From Neobacillus niacini (GTDB lineage Bacteria > Bacillota > Bacilli > Bacillales > Cytobacillaceae): a stretch of DNA of 64,000 nucleotides. Shown piece by piece: positions 7,944 to 16,720 of the stretch. The notes under the pieces are model-generated. The model was not told the origin of the DNA. It was given only the letters and a program-made list of their open reading frames with translations, and made no database searches. Numbering within the stretch: position 1 is the stretch's first letter; every line of letters begins with the position of its first letter. The DNA lies in contig NZ_JAUSZN010000001.1 of NCBI RefSeq assembly GCF_030817595.1, forward strand, positions 2,302,001 to 2,366,000, written 5' to 3'. Both the position numbers and the translations under genes were made by a program.

Positions 7944-8882
7944 GTGGATCATAAGCGATTATTACTAATTTATGGATTATTATTTTTTGTCACAGCTATT
8001 TGGGGACTTAATATGGTTATAATTAAAGTATTGGTGGAAGCATTACCTCCACAAACCATGACGGCATTTCGAATTATGATGGCTGGGATTACAGCATTAA
8101 TCATAATCGTTCTTGGAAAATCCTTTCGTCGTTTATCGAAGAGAGAATGGATTTATACGCTACTTGGAATGTTATTTAGTGTCATTCTACATCACTTGCT
8201 TATAGCAGTAGGTTTAACAATGATTGATGCTTCGAATGCTTCTTTAATTCTTGCATTAGTACCGCTTACAACAGCAATACTCGCTGTCCCGTTTTTAGGT
8301 GAACAATTAACTAAATTGAGAACAATAGGTTTTATTCTCGCATTAATTGGTGTATTTTTTATTCAAGGTGGTTCATTCAGTAATATGCAATTGTCTCAAG
8401 GAGAATTGATTATATTTATTGCTATGTTCGTCCAAGCGATTAGTTTTATTTTTGTAAAAAAGGCAACAGCAACACTCGATTCAAAACAGGTAACAACAAT
8501 AATGTACCTAGTAGGTTCAATAGGTTTATTGATTATTAGTTTTATAACTGAACCTAAAGGAGTCAATGAAATGACTTCAGCCAATATATTTATTTACTTT
8601 TTATTTATTGTGTCAGGGGTAGTGGCAACAGGAGTGGGGTATATTGTTTTTAATGCATCGATTCAGCAGATAGGAGCAGGAAAAACAGCCATATTTAATA
8701 ACTTTGTTCCTTTTTTTGGTCTTTTGTTCTCCGCACTTTTCTTAAATGAAACCATTACATCTTCACAATTGATTGGATTTGTGTTTATTGTAGCTGGAGT
8801 TCTATTTGGGACAGGTTATATCGAAAAGCGATGGGCGAAAAAGCATAATCGGATTTATAATACAAAAAAGAGTGTAGGATAA
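7944..8882 (+). CDS. EamA/DMT-family transporter
   Basis: A 312-residue drug/metabolite-transporter-type permease with ten predicted membrane segments in two EamA repeats (about residues 10-140 and 155-290). Family marks include AIWGLNMVIIK in the first helix, ASNASLILALVPLTTAILA, and NNFVPFFGLLFSALFLNE in the second repeat. Translation starts at GTG 7944 behind AGGAGGG. A hairpin terminator overlaps the stop codon. Its substrate is unknown; relatives export amino acids, nucleosides or drugs. Confidence 0.93.
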   Translation: MDHKRLLLIYGLLFFVTAIWGLNMVIIKVLVEALPPQTMTAFRIMMAGITALIIIVLGKSFRRLSKREWIYTLLGMLFSVILHHLLIAVGLTMIDASNASLILALVPLTTAILAVPFLGEQLTKLRTIGFILALIGVFFIQGGSFSNMQLSQGELIIFIAMFVQAISFIFVKKATATLDSKQVTTIMYLVGSIGLLIISFITEPKGVNEMTSANIFIYFLFIVSGVVATGVGYIVFNASIQQIGAGKTAIFNNFVPFFGLLFSALFLNETITSSQLIGFVFIVAGVLFGTGYIEKRWAKKHNRIYNTKKSVG

Positions 8883-8895
8883 TATACACTCTTTT
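8866..8895 (+). terminator. Rho-independent terminator of EamA gene
   Basis: AAAAGAGTGTA pairs with TACACTCTTTT around the stop codon, ending in a T-run. It can work in both directions. Confidence 0.75.
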
Positions 8896-8923
8896 CCTAG
8901 TATTAACAATTGGACGTTTTTAT

Positions 8924-9018
8924 TTCTTCAACTAACCTGCACCGTTAGTACAACAAGCAGAAAGATCGCCGCAGCGATGTCCATCTTTAACTCTTGCACC
9001 CGATAGTTTAAGTACAAT
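8924..9018. repeat. Local intergenic repeat, copy 7
   Basis: Complete unit: CTTCAACTAACCTGCACCG, then AAAGATCGCCGCAGCGATG with a following ATCTTT, then CTCTTGCACCCGATAGTTTAAG. The core folds as an AAAGATCGC/GCGAT hairpin. It closely matches copy 1 and abuts the 3' end of the kinase-like gene. Confidence 0.75.
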
Positions 9019-9021
9019 TCT

Positions 9022-9608
9022 TCACAAACTTCCCAGATGGAAGTGTACACTTGCAGCAATATGAACTATTTTTTGAATAACTGAATTAACTTCCTCGTTG
9101 TCTTTAATTACAAATAAATGGTCCGCTTCCCCCTCTATTGGGTCAACTATATCTGCTTTTAAAGATTCAGCCTGTTGCTTAAAAAGAACTTCCTCAAAAT
9201 TTGTATATGCACCTCTAAATATATTCGTACTTCTTTGACTTTGAATAACCCGTTCTTGAAGAACATCATCGCAATATCAAAATGAACCAAGATACGGACA
9301 AACTCTTCCGTATTAAACAATTCTTCAAGTAAATACAATCGTCCTTTTCGACTTCGATTTGAGTTGCAAATAATAAAGTGAAAATCAGTATGGTTTTTGG
9401 CATATTCGACTATTAGCTTTGAGAGAGAATGCTTTAGAGTATTAGGTCCATTTTTGGGTAGTAAGTTCTTATAATAAGTATTAATAAATTCAGCGTGATT
9501 ATCTTGGTCCATAACAAAAGAGTTATTTAACTGTTTTACTAAAGCATTTGCAAATGTAGTTTTTCCAGAATGAGTTTTGCCCACTGTAATAATTACTAGC
9601 CTTTTCAT
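9022..9608 (-). pseudogene. P-loop (AAA_33-type) kinase, frameshifted
   Basis: From the ATG at 9608 (behind AAGGAGTTGAAATT) the protein begins MKRLVIITVGKTHSGKTTFAN, a Walker A motif at its N-terminus, and continues through a DQDNHAEF segment like small nucleotide or sugar kinases. The frame departs near 9272 and stops at 9159. The neighbouring frame from about 9272 gives DDVLQERVIQSQRSTNIF and then open sequence to a TGA at 9022. One inserted base would restore a protein of about 195 residues, so this is a single gene with a one-base frameshift or a sequencing error. Substrate unknown. Confidence 0.7.
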
Positions 9609-9669
9609 AATTTCAACTCCTTCGAGAGTTAGTTCTAGAAACAGCACAAAAATCCCTTTATTCACTTTC

Positions 9670-9740
9670 CTGTTAAATTAACCTGCTTCGTTAGTGGAAC
9701 AAGAAAAGAGCTGCCTCAATGACAGCTCCACACTCTATTT
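9670..9740. repeat. Local intergenic repeat, copy 8 (left half)
   Basis: CTGTTAAATTAACCTGCTTCG, TTAGTGGAACAAG and a GAGCTGCC/GACAGCTC core; the CACCCGTTAG right end is missing, as in copy 4. Confidence 0.6.
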
Positions 9741-9779
9741 GTGTAACATGAATAGAAGATTTACCATTCCTTTAATCTT

Positions 9780-10346
9780 TTATTCTCGTTGTCCTTGGAA
9801 AATTGGTCTTTCAATTAGTGAGGCAAAAGGTTTTAGCTTGAATAAAAAATAATGTGTACATAATGCTATTATTATCCCATTAAATATCCCTGTAACTACA
9901 TCAAATGGATAGTGTACCCCTACCCATATTCTTGAAAATGCTACTCCTAGTGCAAGAAAAAACCATATATGCTTATAACGATATGATGATAACCACAATG
10001 TAAAAGCAATTACTATTGCAGATGTAGCATGGTCACTTGGAAAAGAAGAATTTGCAGAATGCTCTACGAGTTGAATAATCTCATTTGATACAAACGGTCT
10101 CTCCCTATAAATAAATAGCTCAATAAGTCTGTTTATTGAAAAAGCCAAGGTAAATGCAAACATAGCCTGAAAAGCTATAACACGAAAATTGTTTTTGTTT
10201 AATAGCCACAACATCAAAATCAATAAAATAAAAGCATATTGAACATATTCGGCAAACAAAATCATGATTGTATCTAATAATGGATAATGTTGAACTTTAC
10301 TATTAATCAAATTAAACCATTCATAATCTATATCTATAAAATACAT
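9780..10346 (-). CDS. PAP2-family phosphatase, BcrC-like undecaprenyl-diphosphatase
   Basis: A 188-residue integral membrane protein of the PAP2 superfamily with all three active-site motifs in order: RERPF near residue 98, PSDHA near 123 and SRIWVGVHYPFDV near 158. The size and motif spacing match BcrC-type enzymes, which dephosphorylate undecaprenyl diphosphate and can give bacitracin tolerance. Five or six membrane helices are evident. AAAGGGGACTG precedes the ATG. It is a single gene next to the integrase remnant; the exact lipid substrate is inferred. Confidence 0.88.
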   Translation of the reverse strand: MYFIDIDYEWFNLINSKVQHYPLLDTIMILFAEYVQYAFILLILMLWLLNKNNFRVIAFQAMFAFTLAFSINRLIELFIYRERPFVSNEIIQLVEHSANSSFPSDHATSAIVIAFTLWLSSYRYKHIWFFLALGVAFSRIWVGVHYPFDVVTGIFNGIIIALCTHYFLFKLKPFASLIERPIFQGQRE

Positions 10347-10575
10347 TAAACAGTCCCCTTTAATGCTTAACCTTTTTCCTCTACCTCTTTAAGATTATAA
10401 CAAAATACTATAAATTACCAAAATTTAAATCAAACTTTCAAACAATAATAAGTTGATCAATTAAGCTTTAATGATAAGTAAGGTTACCTACTAAAACAAA
10501 AAAATATTGTATAATTAAAAGGTCGGTAACTATAACTTTTACACTAAATAATTTTCGGAAGGTGAGAGTTAAGTT

Positions 10576-11687
10576 ATGCGTGGGACAATAAAAAAAGAAG
10601 GAGCATCATGGTTCGTTCTATATGACGCTGGTAATGACCCTATAACAGGTAAAAGGAAGCAGAAGAAAAAACGGGGGTTTAAAACGAAAAAGGAGGCTGA
10701 AAAATTTCTTAATGAACAATTAAATTCAATTAATAATGGAACCTATTTTGAACCTAAGGACATCACCCTAAGCGAATATCTTAGCTACTGGGTTGATAAT
10801 TATGCAAAACTTAACCTAGCACCAAGAACATCAGAGCATTATAACTATATCATTACGCAACATTTAATCCCAACCCTTGGAAATATAAAAATCTCCCATT
10901 AAAGCCGTTTCATCTTCAAGAATATTATGCTCAGAAACTCGAATGTGGCAAACTAGAAGGTGGAGGTCTTTCAGCTCAATCAGTAAAACATCATCATAGA
11001 CTTGTTTCAAAAGTACTGAAAGATGCTGTAAAATGGCAATTTATTATCAGAAATGTTGCAGAAGCAGTTAGTCCACCTAAAACAAAGAAAGTAGAAATGC
11101 AAACTTGGGATAATGAACAGGTGAAGACCTTTTTAGATGTAGCCAAATCCTCTGTATATTATTCTATCTATCTAACAGCTTTTTATACAGGAATGCGTCG
11201 TGGTGAGGTATTAGGGCTAAGGTGGCAAGATGTTGAATTTGAAAAATCTTTGCAAGAAGTAAAAAAGGTTGGATTAACATTTAAAGAACCGAAATCTGGA
11301 AAAAGTAGATCAATTACAATAACCCCAACCCTTGTCATGGAATTAAAAAAATTATACAAGCAGCAATTGACGGATAAACTTTTACTAGGTCAGGAATATC
11401 AGGACTTAGATTTAGTTTTTGCTCAAAAAAATGGTAAACCCATTCAACCTACTGAAATGGCAAGAAATTATCGTAAGATGGTAGAAATAAGTGGATTACC
11501 TTATATACGGTTTCATGATTTAAGGCATACACACGCTACTTTATTGTTACAACAAGGGGTACATCCAAAAGTTGTTTCCGAACGTTTAGGACACTCGACA
11601 ATTGGGATCACGATGGACACCTATACTCATGTCTTACCAAATATGCAAAAAGAAGCTGCCCTTCAATTCGAGCAGCTAATTAAATAA
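10576..11687 (+). pseudogene. Tyrosine integrase of ICE/phage type, frameshifted
   Basis: The N-terminal piece (10576-10902) is an AP2-like arm-binding domain (GASWFVLYDAGNDPITGKRKQ, RGFKTKKEAEKFLNEQ) and the start of the core-binding domain. The frame ends at TAA 10900-10902, but the adjacent frame from 10899 reads straight on (LKPFHLQEYYAQKLE) into the catalytic domain, with ARG in FYTGMRRGEVLGLRW, HDLRHTHATLL, LGHSTIGITMDTYTHV and the tyrosine present. One base change restores about 370 codons, the normal integrase length. It converges on the 3' end of selC 130 bp away, the usual arrangement for a tRNA-integrating island. A sequencing error cannot be excluded. Confidence 0.85.
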
Positions 11688-11746
11688 CCTATGTAAATCA
11701 TTTAAAATTCAATGTTACCAAAATGTGACCAAAGATAAAATTTTAT

Positions 11747-11762
11747 GTTGTTGGCCAACAAC
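11747..11762. repeat. 16-bp perfect palindrome between integrase and selC
   Basis: GTTGTTGGCCAACAAC is a perfect palindrome 60 bp downstream of the integrase stop and 55 bp from selC. It may be a recombination-protein site or a terminator stem; no T-run follows. Confidence 0.5.
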
Positions 11763-11816
11763 TTTACCTTTAAGTTAACTTCTCAAACACCCTCATAAAC
11801 CCTTATTTAATAAGGT

Positions 11817-11913
11817 TGGCGGGACTGTGTGGGAATCGAACCCACCAGACCTGGCACGCAGGTCTCAAGCAGTTTTGAAGACTGTGGAGGACACCAGTAC
11901 CCCATTCAGCCCC
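11817..11913 (-). tRNA. selC: tRNA-Sec (anticodon UCA)
   Basis: The 97-nt minus-strand transcript folds as a selenocysteine tRNA. The anticodon loop CUUCAAA carries UCA on a CAGU/ACUG stem. A long variable arm AGACCUG/CAGGUCU has seven pairs. The T arm is GUGGG-UUCGAUU-CCCAC, and the 3' end is GCCA with CCA encoded. The acceptor stem pairs GGGGCUG with CAGUCCC (one G-U), with an A-A mismatch at the eighth position, where tRNA-Sec usually has eight pairs. The D arm is long (UGGGG/CCUCC), as expected. No selA, selB or selD is in the window. The gene is the apparent target of the adjacent integrase. Confidence 0.88.
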
Positions 11914-12130
11914 ATAATTATTATAGTAAAAAAGATAACTATCATTTGTAATCATAATACAATGAATTATAGTAATAATCAATAGAGGTGGGGATTTTGT
12001 CATTTTTTCGACAACTTTTGCAAATCACATATAAGCTCCTTTTCCTTTACAATAATGGCGATAACTTGTCTTTTCACCATATGACAGACTATAATAGATA
12101 GATGAAAATAGTAATCTGAAGGTGAATACA

Positions 12131-12562
12131 ATGGGTCAATTAACAGGTTGGTTTCTTTGGTTTATATTAATTTGGATCTTTGCCTTTGCCGGGGCTATGG
12201 CGATTGGCGGATTTTTTATGTTTCGAAAGTTCCTCAAAAGAATGCCAAAAGATGATGGCAAGTCGGTAATGGACTGGGAAGAATATTATGTGAATGAATC
12301 CCGTCATTTATGGGGTGAAGAAGAGAAAGCGCTTCTAGAAGATTTGGTCAGTCCGGTTCCGGAATTATTCCGCGATGTTGCTAGGCATAAAATAGCTGGT
12401 AAGATTGGCGAACTTGCTTTAAATGAAAAAGTGCCAAAAATTACAGAAGAACTCGTGATTCGCGGTTACATTCAAGCAACACCTAAAAGGGATCATAAAT
12501 TTTTACGTAAAAAGCTGTTTGAAAATCGAATTGATGTAGCTCCTTATGAGCATTTATTCTAA
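12131..12562 (+). CDS. yneK: DUF2621 family protein YneK
   Basis: A 143-residue protein with one N-terminal membrane helix (about residues 5-30) and a cytoplasmic charged domain containing MDWEEYYVNESRHLW and FRDVARHKIAGKIGELA, matching the YneK/DUF2621 family near ccdC in B. subtilis. Function is unknown. The ATG at 12131 is chosen because GAAGGTGA precedes it; a GTG lies three codons upstream. A terminator follows directly. Its presence at the edge of the ccd cluster supports orthology. Confidence 0.8.
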   Translation: MGQLTGWFLWFILIWIFAFAGAMAIGGFFMFRKFLKRMPKDDGKSVMDWEEYYVNESRHLWGEEEKALLEDLVSPVPELFRDVARHKIAGKIGELALNEKVPKITEELVIRGYIQATPKRDHKFLRKKLFENRIDVAPYEHLF

Positions 12563-12589
12563 ACCGTCCAAATTTTGGCGGTTTTTTTT
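12562..12589 (+). terminator. Terminator of yneK
   Basis: ACCGTCC and GGCGGT pair around a short A/T loop and are followed by a run of eight T. Confidence 0.8.
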
Positions 12590-12643
12590 CATAAATTTGG
12601 ATACTTTAAAAAAGAGTCAAATAGCAGGTTGGGGTGAAAGAGA

Positions 12644-13126
12644 ATGGCAAAACGTTCGGCAACCAGGAGGCACAAAATATTTAACCTATTAATCATAGTA
12701 ATTCCATGGTTATCCTTATTATTTATAGGAAAGCGTGACTTTAAACGGTATTCTTTTTCAGGTGTTTTTATTGTTATCTTTGAAATCATTAATCACTTGT
12801 ACGGACACAAGCGGAATTGGTGGAAGTTTTACGATAAGAAAAAAGCATTTATAAGAGATGAACTTCCTTTTAGTGTGGGTCCATATGCCCCTTTTTCGAT
12901 GTGGCTCCTTAAAATCTCAAACGGAAACTTTAAGAAGTTTGCGTTACTTAATGTAATTTCAGATGGGCTGTTTGCTTTCGTAATTATCGATGTCCTAAAA
13001 AAGTTTAAAATCATCAGTTTAGGCAGATTGAATCATATTCAATTTTTCTTTTACTTACACTATAAAGCCTATCTATTATACGGAGTCCAATATTTGTTTG
13101 ATAAAATAAAACATTATCGTTATTAA
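12644..13126 (+). CDS. Small membrane protein, paralogue of the gene at 58084
   Basis: A 160-residue basic membrane protein of unknown function with about four hydrophobic segments. It shares layout and motifs with the protein encoded at 58084-58551: an N-terminal IPWLSLLFIGKRDFKRY matching LPWFSVIKLGKFSFLRY, then a tryptophan pair followed by lysines (NWWKFY/KWWKVK), then VGPYAPFSMWLLK matching FGPFTIINFWIFK. The two are clearly paralogues 45 kb apart. GGGGTGAAAG precedes the ATG, and a strong terminator follows. Confidence 0.75.
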   Translation: MAKRSATRRHKIFNLLIIVIPWLSLLFIGKRDFKRYSFSGVFIVIFEIINHLYGHKRNWWKFYDKKKAFIRDELPFSVGPYAPFSMWLLKISNGNFKKFALLNVISDGLFAFVIIDVLKKFKIISLGRLNHIQFFFYLHYKAYLLYGVQYLFDKIKHYRY

Positions 13127-13128
13127 AG

Positions 13129-13165
13129 AGACGCTCAGAGCTTATTTGCCCTGAGCGTCTTCTTA
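13129..13165. terminator. Terminator between converging genes
   Basis: AGACGCTCAG and CTGAGCGTCT form a ten-pair stem between the membrane protein gene and ccdC, which converge here, so it probably serves both. Confidence 0.75.
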
Positions 13166-13175
13166 CAAGAATATA

Positions 13176-13658
13176 TCAATGTTGATTATGGACCTGTTTG
13201 TAAAGCTTTTTATAATCGAGATACATCGCGACCCGCCATGGAACAATCATGCTAAACGCCAGCAAGAAGAACATACCGCTAAGTTCACCGTAATCAATGG
13301 TTGCACTTAAGATCGTCTTCAATCCAAGTCTTACCACTAATAGACCAACTAAAATGTACATAAAAGCCTTCGAGCGTTTTAAGTAGATTTCGTTATCCCG
13401 GATTTCAAATTTAGAAGTTTTGATTAACAGAATTGAAAAAACCATCCCCAAAATGACAACCTCTATAATTTCCATACCAGTTAATCGAAATTGTGGTACC
13501 ACATACATCAATGCACCGCTCGACATAAACACAGGCGGAAGGATAATTTTCCGCGTATTTGTAGGTTTCTTGGCAGCCTTCATACGTACGAATAAAGCCA
13601 ATATCCCCATAAATACCGCTCCAATTGAAGAAACAACAACGAAGTTCATAGGTTCCAT
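13176..13658 (-). CDS. ccdC: CcdC-family membrane protein
   Basis: A 160-residue protein with four to five membrane helices that matches CcdC (YneJ) in length and position downstream of ccdA. The soluble loop KTSKFEIRDNEIYLKRSKAF lies between helices, and the C-terminal WRVAMYLDYKKLY tail is typical. Its role is undetermined; the B. subtilis gene is not essential for cytochrome c biogenesis. ccdB (yneI), which lies between ccdA and ccdC in B. subtilis, is absent; only 53 bases separate the two genes here. Confidence 0.85.
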   Translation of the reverse strand: MEPMNFVVVSSIGAVFMGILALFVRMKAAKKPTNTRKIILPPVFMSSGALMYVVPQFRLTGMEIIEVVILGMVFSILLIKTSKFEIRDNEIYLKRSKAFMYILVGLLVVRLGLKTILSATIDYGELSGMFFLLAFSMIVPWRVAMYLDYKKLYKQVHNQH

Positions 13659-13711
13659 CCCCTATTATCTTAAAATCAAGCTATACCATATTTTAATACA
13701 AGATTTGAATT

Positions 13712-14419
13712 TTAGAAACCAGTAAATCCACCAAACATAGCTGAGAAAATCTGAATGATTTTTGTCATCCAATCGAAGAATAGCACAATACCCATAACAA
13801 TCATGAGGTACCCACCGAATTTCATAATCTTTCCACTGTTCCTGCGAATCCATTTCATCTTGCCGACGAAGAAGGATAGGATGATAAACGGAATGGCAAA
13901 CCCAAGAGAATACGCAGTCATATATAGAACCCCGGAACCCGGATTTGTTGCCGCTAAGGCAATAACTGCAGAAAGAATAGGACCTGTACAAGGAGTCCAC
14001 CCTGCTGCAAAGGCCATCCCAATAAGCACAGAACCAAAATAACCTGAGGGTCGATTTTTAAATTCTACTTTACGATCCTTCATTAAAAACTCAGGTTTAA
14101 AAACACCAACAATAATTAATCCAAATAGGACAATAAATATGCCGCCAAGTTGACGAATGAGATCTTTATACTCAAGGAAAAAGCTTCCTACGAAAGAGGT
14201 GCCAAAACCAATAGCGATGAAAATCGCCGAAAATCCGATAAGGAAAAAAATTGTATGTAGAAGGCTCCGCTTTTGAAGCATGGCATTTTCCGTTTTTAAC
14301 TCCCCGACAGACATCCCCGTGATGTACGATAAAAATGCAGGGTAAAGGGGTAAACAGCATGGTGAGATAAAACTTAGAAAACCCGCACCCAAAGCCAAAA
14401 ATATATTTACATCCGTCAT
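13712..14419 (-). CDS. ccdA: Cytochrome c biogenesis protein CcdA
   Basis: CcdA passes electrons across the membrane by thiol-disulfide exchange, for cytochrome c maturation and endospore synthesis. The 235-residue protein has six membrane helices and the two catalytic cysteine sites, [11 protein letters not shown] in helix 1 and GWTPCTGP in helix 4. I use the ATG at 14419 ([13 protein letters not shown]) because GGGAGTG precedes it; the frame remains open ten codons upstream. It is likely cotranscribed with ccdC. Confidence 0.95.
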   Translation of the reverse strand: MTDVNIFLALGAGFLSFISPCCLPLYPAFLSYITGMSVGELKTENAMLQKRSLLHTIFFLIGFSAIFIAIGFGTSFVGSFFLEYKDLIRQLGGIFIVLFGLIIVGVFKPEFLMKDRKVEFKNRPSGYFGSVLIGMAFAAGWTPCTGPILSAVIALAATNPGSGVLYMTAYSLGFAIPFIILSFFVGKMKWIRRNSGKIMKFGGYLMIVMGIVLFFDWMTKIIQIFSAMFGGFTGF

Positions 14420-14697
14420 ATTAACACTCCCACTATAGTCGATACTCATTCATTTTAACAAAACTTACCCCTAAAAGATAATGATTAACATGAATATTTT
14501 GTGTCTGTAGAAGCGAATACACATTTCATCCATATACCTTCTATCTTTCTATTAATTTCCACTATTATATGGATATTTTTTTACAAATATCTTTGTATTT
14601 ATTCCCATCTTAGGTTATACTAGTAAAACATTGGTAGAAGATAACTATCAATGTTTTGTTTTCTATTTTTGGAGTTTCTCCGGAAAGGACCTCGGCA

Positions 14698-14877
14698 ATG
14701 ATTAAACAAGATCTTATTGAACTAATTGAAAATAAGCGTGCTGAATTAATTCAAGTCGCGGTCACCAACGGCCTGACTTCCTCCATTGCTATACGATACA
14801 GCCAAGAATTAGACCACCTTTTAAATGAATATAATCGAAAGTATATAAAGAAAACCCGCCAAGTGGCGAGTCTCTAG
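14698..14877 (+). CDS. Spo0E-family aspartyl-phosphate phosphatase (YnzD-like)
   Basis: A 59-residue two-helix protein with the Spo0E signature SQELDHLLNEY at residues about 39-49. Such proteins dephosphorylate Spo0A-P and delay sporulation. The ATG at 14698 follows GGAAAGGACCTC; the frame extends 14 codons upstream without a good site. ynzD lies at the equivalent position in B. subtilis, which supports orthology. A terminator follows four bases after the stop. Confidence 0.85.
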   Translation: MIKQDLIELIENKRAELIQVAVTNGLTSSIAIRYSQELDHLLNEYNRKYIKKTRQVASL

Positions 14878-14881
14878 TGGA

Positions 14882-14910
14882 AAATCCTGGAAAAGAGCCA
14901 GGATTTTTTT
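14882..14910 (+). terminator. Terminator of Spo0E-like gene
   Basis: AATCCTGG and CCAGGATT form a stem followed by seven T. Confidence 0.85.
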
Positions 14911-14911
14911 C

Positions 14912-16720
14912 TTAATGCATAACATCTTCTAAACGTTCGACTGCTCCATTTTGTAAGAGGAACATTTTATGGTATAGTCCGCCAAGCGCTAACAACTCTT
15001 GATGTGTTCCTCTTTCCACAATTTCTCCTTGGTGCAAAACGAGAATTAAGTTAGCATCCTGAATCGTAGATAACCGGTGGGCAATGGCAATCGTCGTCCG
15101 CCCTTCCCTCATTTTTGCAAGAGCAGTTTGAATCGCTTCTTCTGTTTCAGTGTCAATATTAGCGGTTGCTTCGTCAAGGACAAGTATCTTTGGATTCGCT
15201 GCAATCGTTCTTGCAAAGGCGATTAATTGCCTTTGTCCGCTCGATAAAGTTGATCCTCTTTCTACCACTTTATGATTATACGAATCTTCCAGCTTTTCGA
15301 TAAACGTATGTGCCTGAACAAATTTAGCCGCTTCCTCTACTTGCCCATCTGTTAAATGATGATTATGAAGCGTAATATTATCTCTGATGGTTCCGTAAAA
15401 TAAAAACGGATCCTGGAGTACAAGCCCCATTTTATCTCGTAACTCTTCCTTAGAAAAATCTCGTATTGATTTACCATCAATTAAGATGTCACCATTCTCA
15501 TATTCATAAAATCTCATTAATAGATTAATAATCGAACTTTTTCCACTTCCCGTATGCCCGACAAGCGCAACGGTTTCCCCTGGGTTAGCCGTAAAGGATA
15601 TATTTTTCAACACATTACGCTGCCCATCGTAAGAAAAGGTTAAGTTCTTAAATTCAATTCTTCCTTCTTCAATCGATATAGCACTTTTTTCACTTTGTGC
15701 CGGTGCCAATTCCTGTTTATCTAAGATTCTAAATACACGCGCTCCAGCCACAATCGCTTGCTGATACAACGATAATCTCATCATCATATTATTGACAGGC
15801 TCAAAGAACCGCTCCAGGTAATTGACAAAGGCATATAACACACCGATTTCAACTGGACTGTCCAATGATGTGATACCGAAATAATTTAAAACAATAATGA
15901 GTCCTAAAATAAAAATCAAATCAACCGCTGGTCGTAGCAATAATCCGTCAATTTTAATATTTTTCATACCCGAGTTATAGTGCTTTTCGTTGATGTCTTC
16001 GAACTCTTTACGAAGTCTTTTTTCCTGACGAAATACCTGAATTATACTCATTCCCTGCAAGGATTCACTTAGCTTCGCATTTAATTGGCTGAGTCTCTCG
16101 CGCATATCCAAATAAAAACGGGAACTAAATTTACGGTATAAACTCATGACCAGTAGAATTAAAGGAATAAAAATCAAACAGAAAAGCGCCAATTTTACAT
16201 CCAAAATAAACATGGTAATGAAAATGCCCGTTAGTAAAAATCCGCTTTGAATAAAGGTCGATAGTACAGTTACAAACATATCCTTAATCGCTTCGGTATC
16301 GTTCGTAATCCTAGAAACGATACTTCCTGCCGGTGTTTGGTCAAAATATTTTAAACCTAGTGACTGCACCTTTGAAAAAATATCAACCCGCAGCTGTTGG
16401 ATAATTTTTAAAGCAATCTCCTGAAACTTAACTAATTGAAAAAATAACAGGACCGATTTTACAATATGAATTCCAAGATAGCTTACCCCAAGAATCAACA
16501 AAGGCTGGAAAATTAAATTTCCTGGTGTCAAGTAATCATCAATAAAGATCTTAACCAGAATCGGAGAGGCTAACTCTCCTAATGTCGTTAAAACGAGAAG
16601 ACTGAATGCTAGAATTAATTCCTTCTTATGTGGTTTCGTATAGGATAGCAGGCGATATAAAACACGTTTTTGTTCTTTTTCAGTCAGCTGTGCTGTTTCA
16701 TCTATTTTAATGTCCTCCAT
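14912..16720 (-). CDS. ABC transporter ATP-binding/permease, canonical half (BmrD/YheH-like)
   Basis: A 602-residue half-transporter: six-helix ABC membrane domain at about residues 25-320 and a nucleotide-binding domain from about 350. The NBD has Walker A GHTGSGKSS, signature LSSGQRQL, Walker B ILVLDEATANID with the catalytic glutamate, and switch AIAHRLST. Its start overlaps the end of the upstream half-transporter by 14 bases, so the two are cotranscribed and form a heterodimer. The normal catalytic glutamate here complements the degenerate partner. It is shorter than BmrD and lacks an extra extracellular domain. Substrate unknown; multidrug or lipid export is likely. Confidence 0.92.
   Translation of the reverse strand: MEDIKIDETAQLTEKEQKRVLYRLLSYTKPHKKELILAFSLLVLTTLGELASPILVKIFIDDYLTPGNLIFQPLLILGVSYLGIHIVKSVLLFFQLVKFQEIALKIIQQLRVDIFSKVQSLGLKYFDQTPAGSIVSRITNDTEAIKDMFVTVLSTFIQSGFLLTGIFITMFILDVKLALFCLIFIPLILLVMSLYRKFSSRFYLDMRERLSQLNAKLSESLQGMSIIQVFRQEKRLRKEFEDINEKHYNSGMKNIKIDGLLLRPAVDLIFILGLIIVLNYFGITSLDSPVEIGVLYAFVNYLERFFEPVNNMMMRLSLYQQAIVAGARVFRILDKQELAPAQSEKSAISIEEGRIEFKNLTFSYDGQRNVLKNISFTANPGETVALVGHTGSGKSSIINLLMRFYEYENGDILIDGKSIRDFSKEELRDKMGLVLQDPFLFYGTIRDNITLHNHHLTDGQVEEAAKFVQAHTFIEKLEDSYNHKVVERGSTLSSGQRQLIAFARTIAANPKILVLDEATANIDTETEEAIQTALAKMREGRTTIAIAHRLSTIQDANLILVLHQGEIVERGTHQELLALGGLYHKMFLLQNGAVERLEDVMH

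Noticed and set aside
4089..11687. In-frame selenocysteine codons as the explanation for the split genes, given selC nearby
   Set aside because: The stops met are TAA or TAG, and the continuation is in a different frame in every case, so these are frameshifts and not UGA recoding.
11803..12003. 66-codon minus-strand ORF
   Set aside because: It overlaps the tRNA-Sec gene on the same strand and has no ribosome site or recognisable product.
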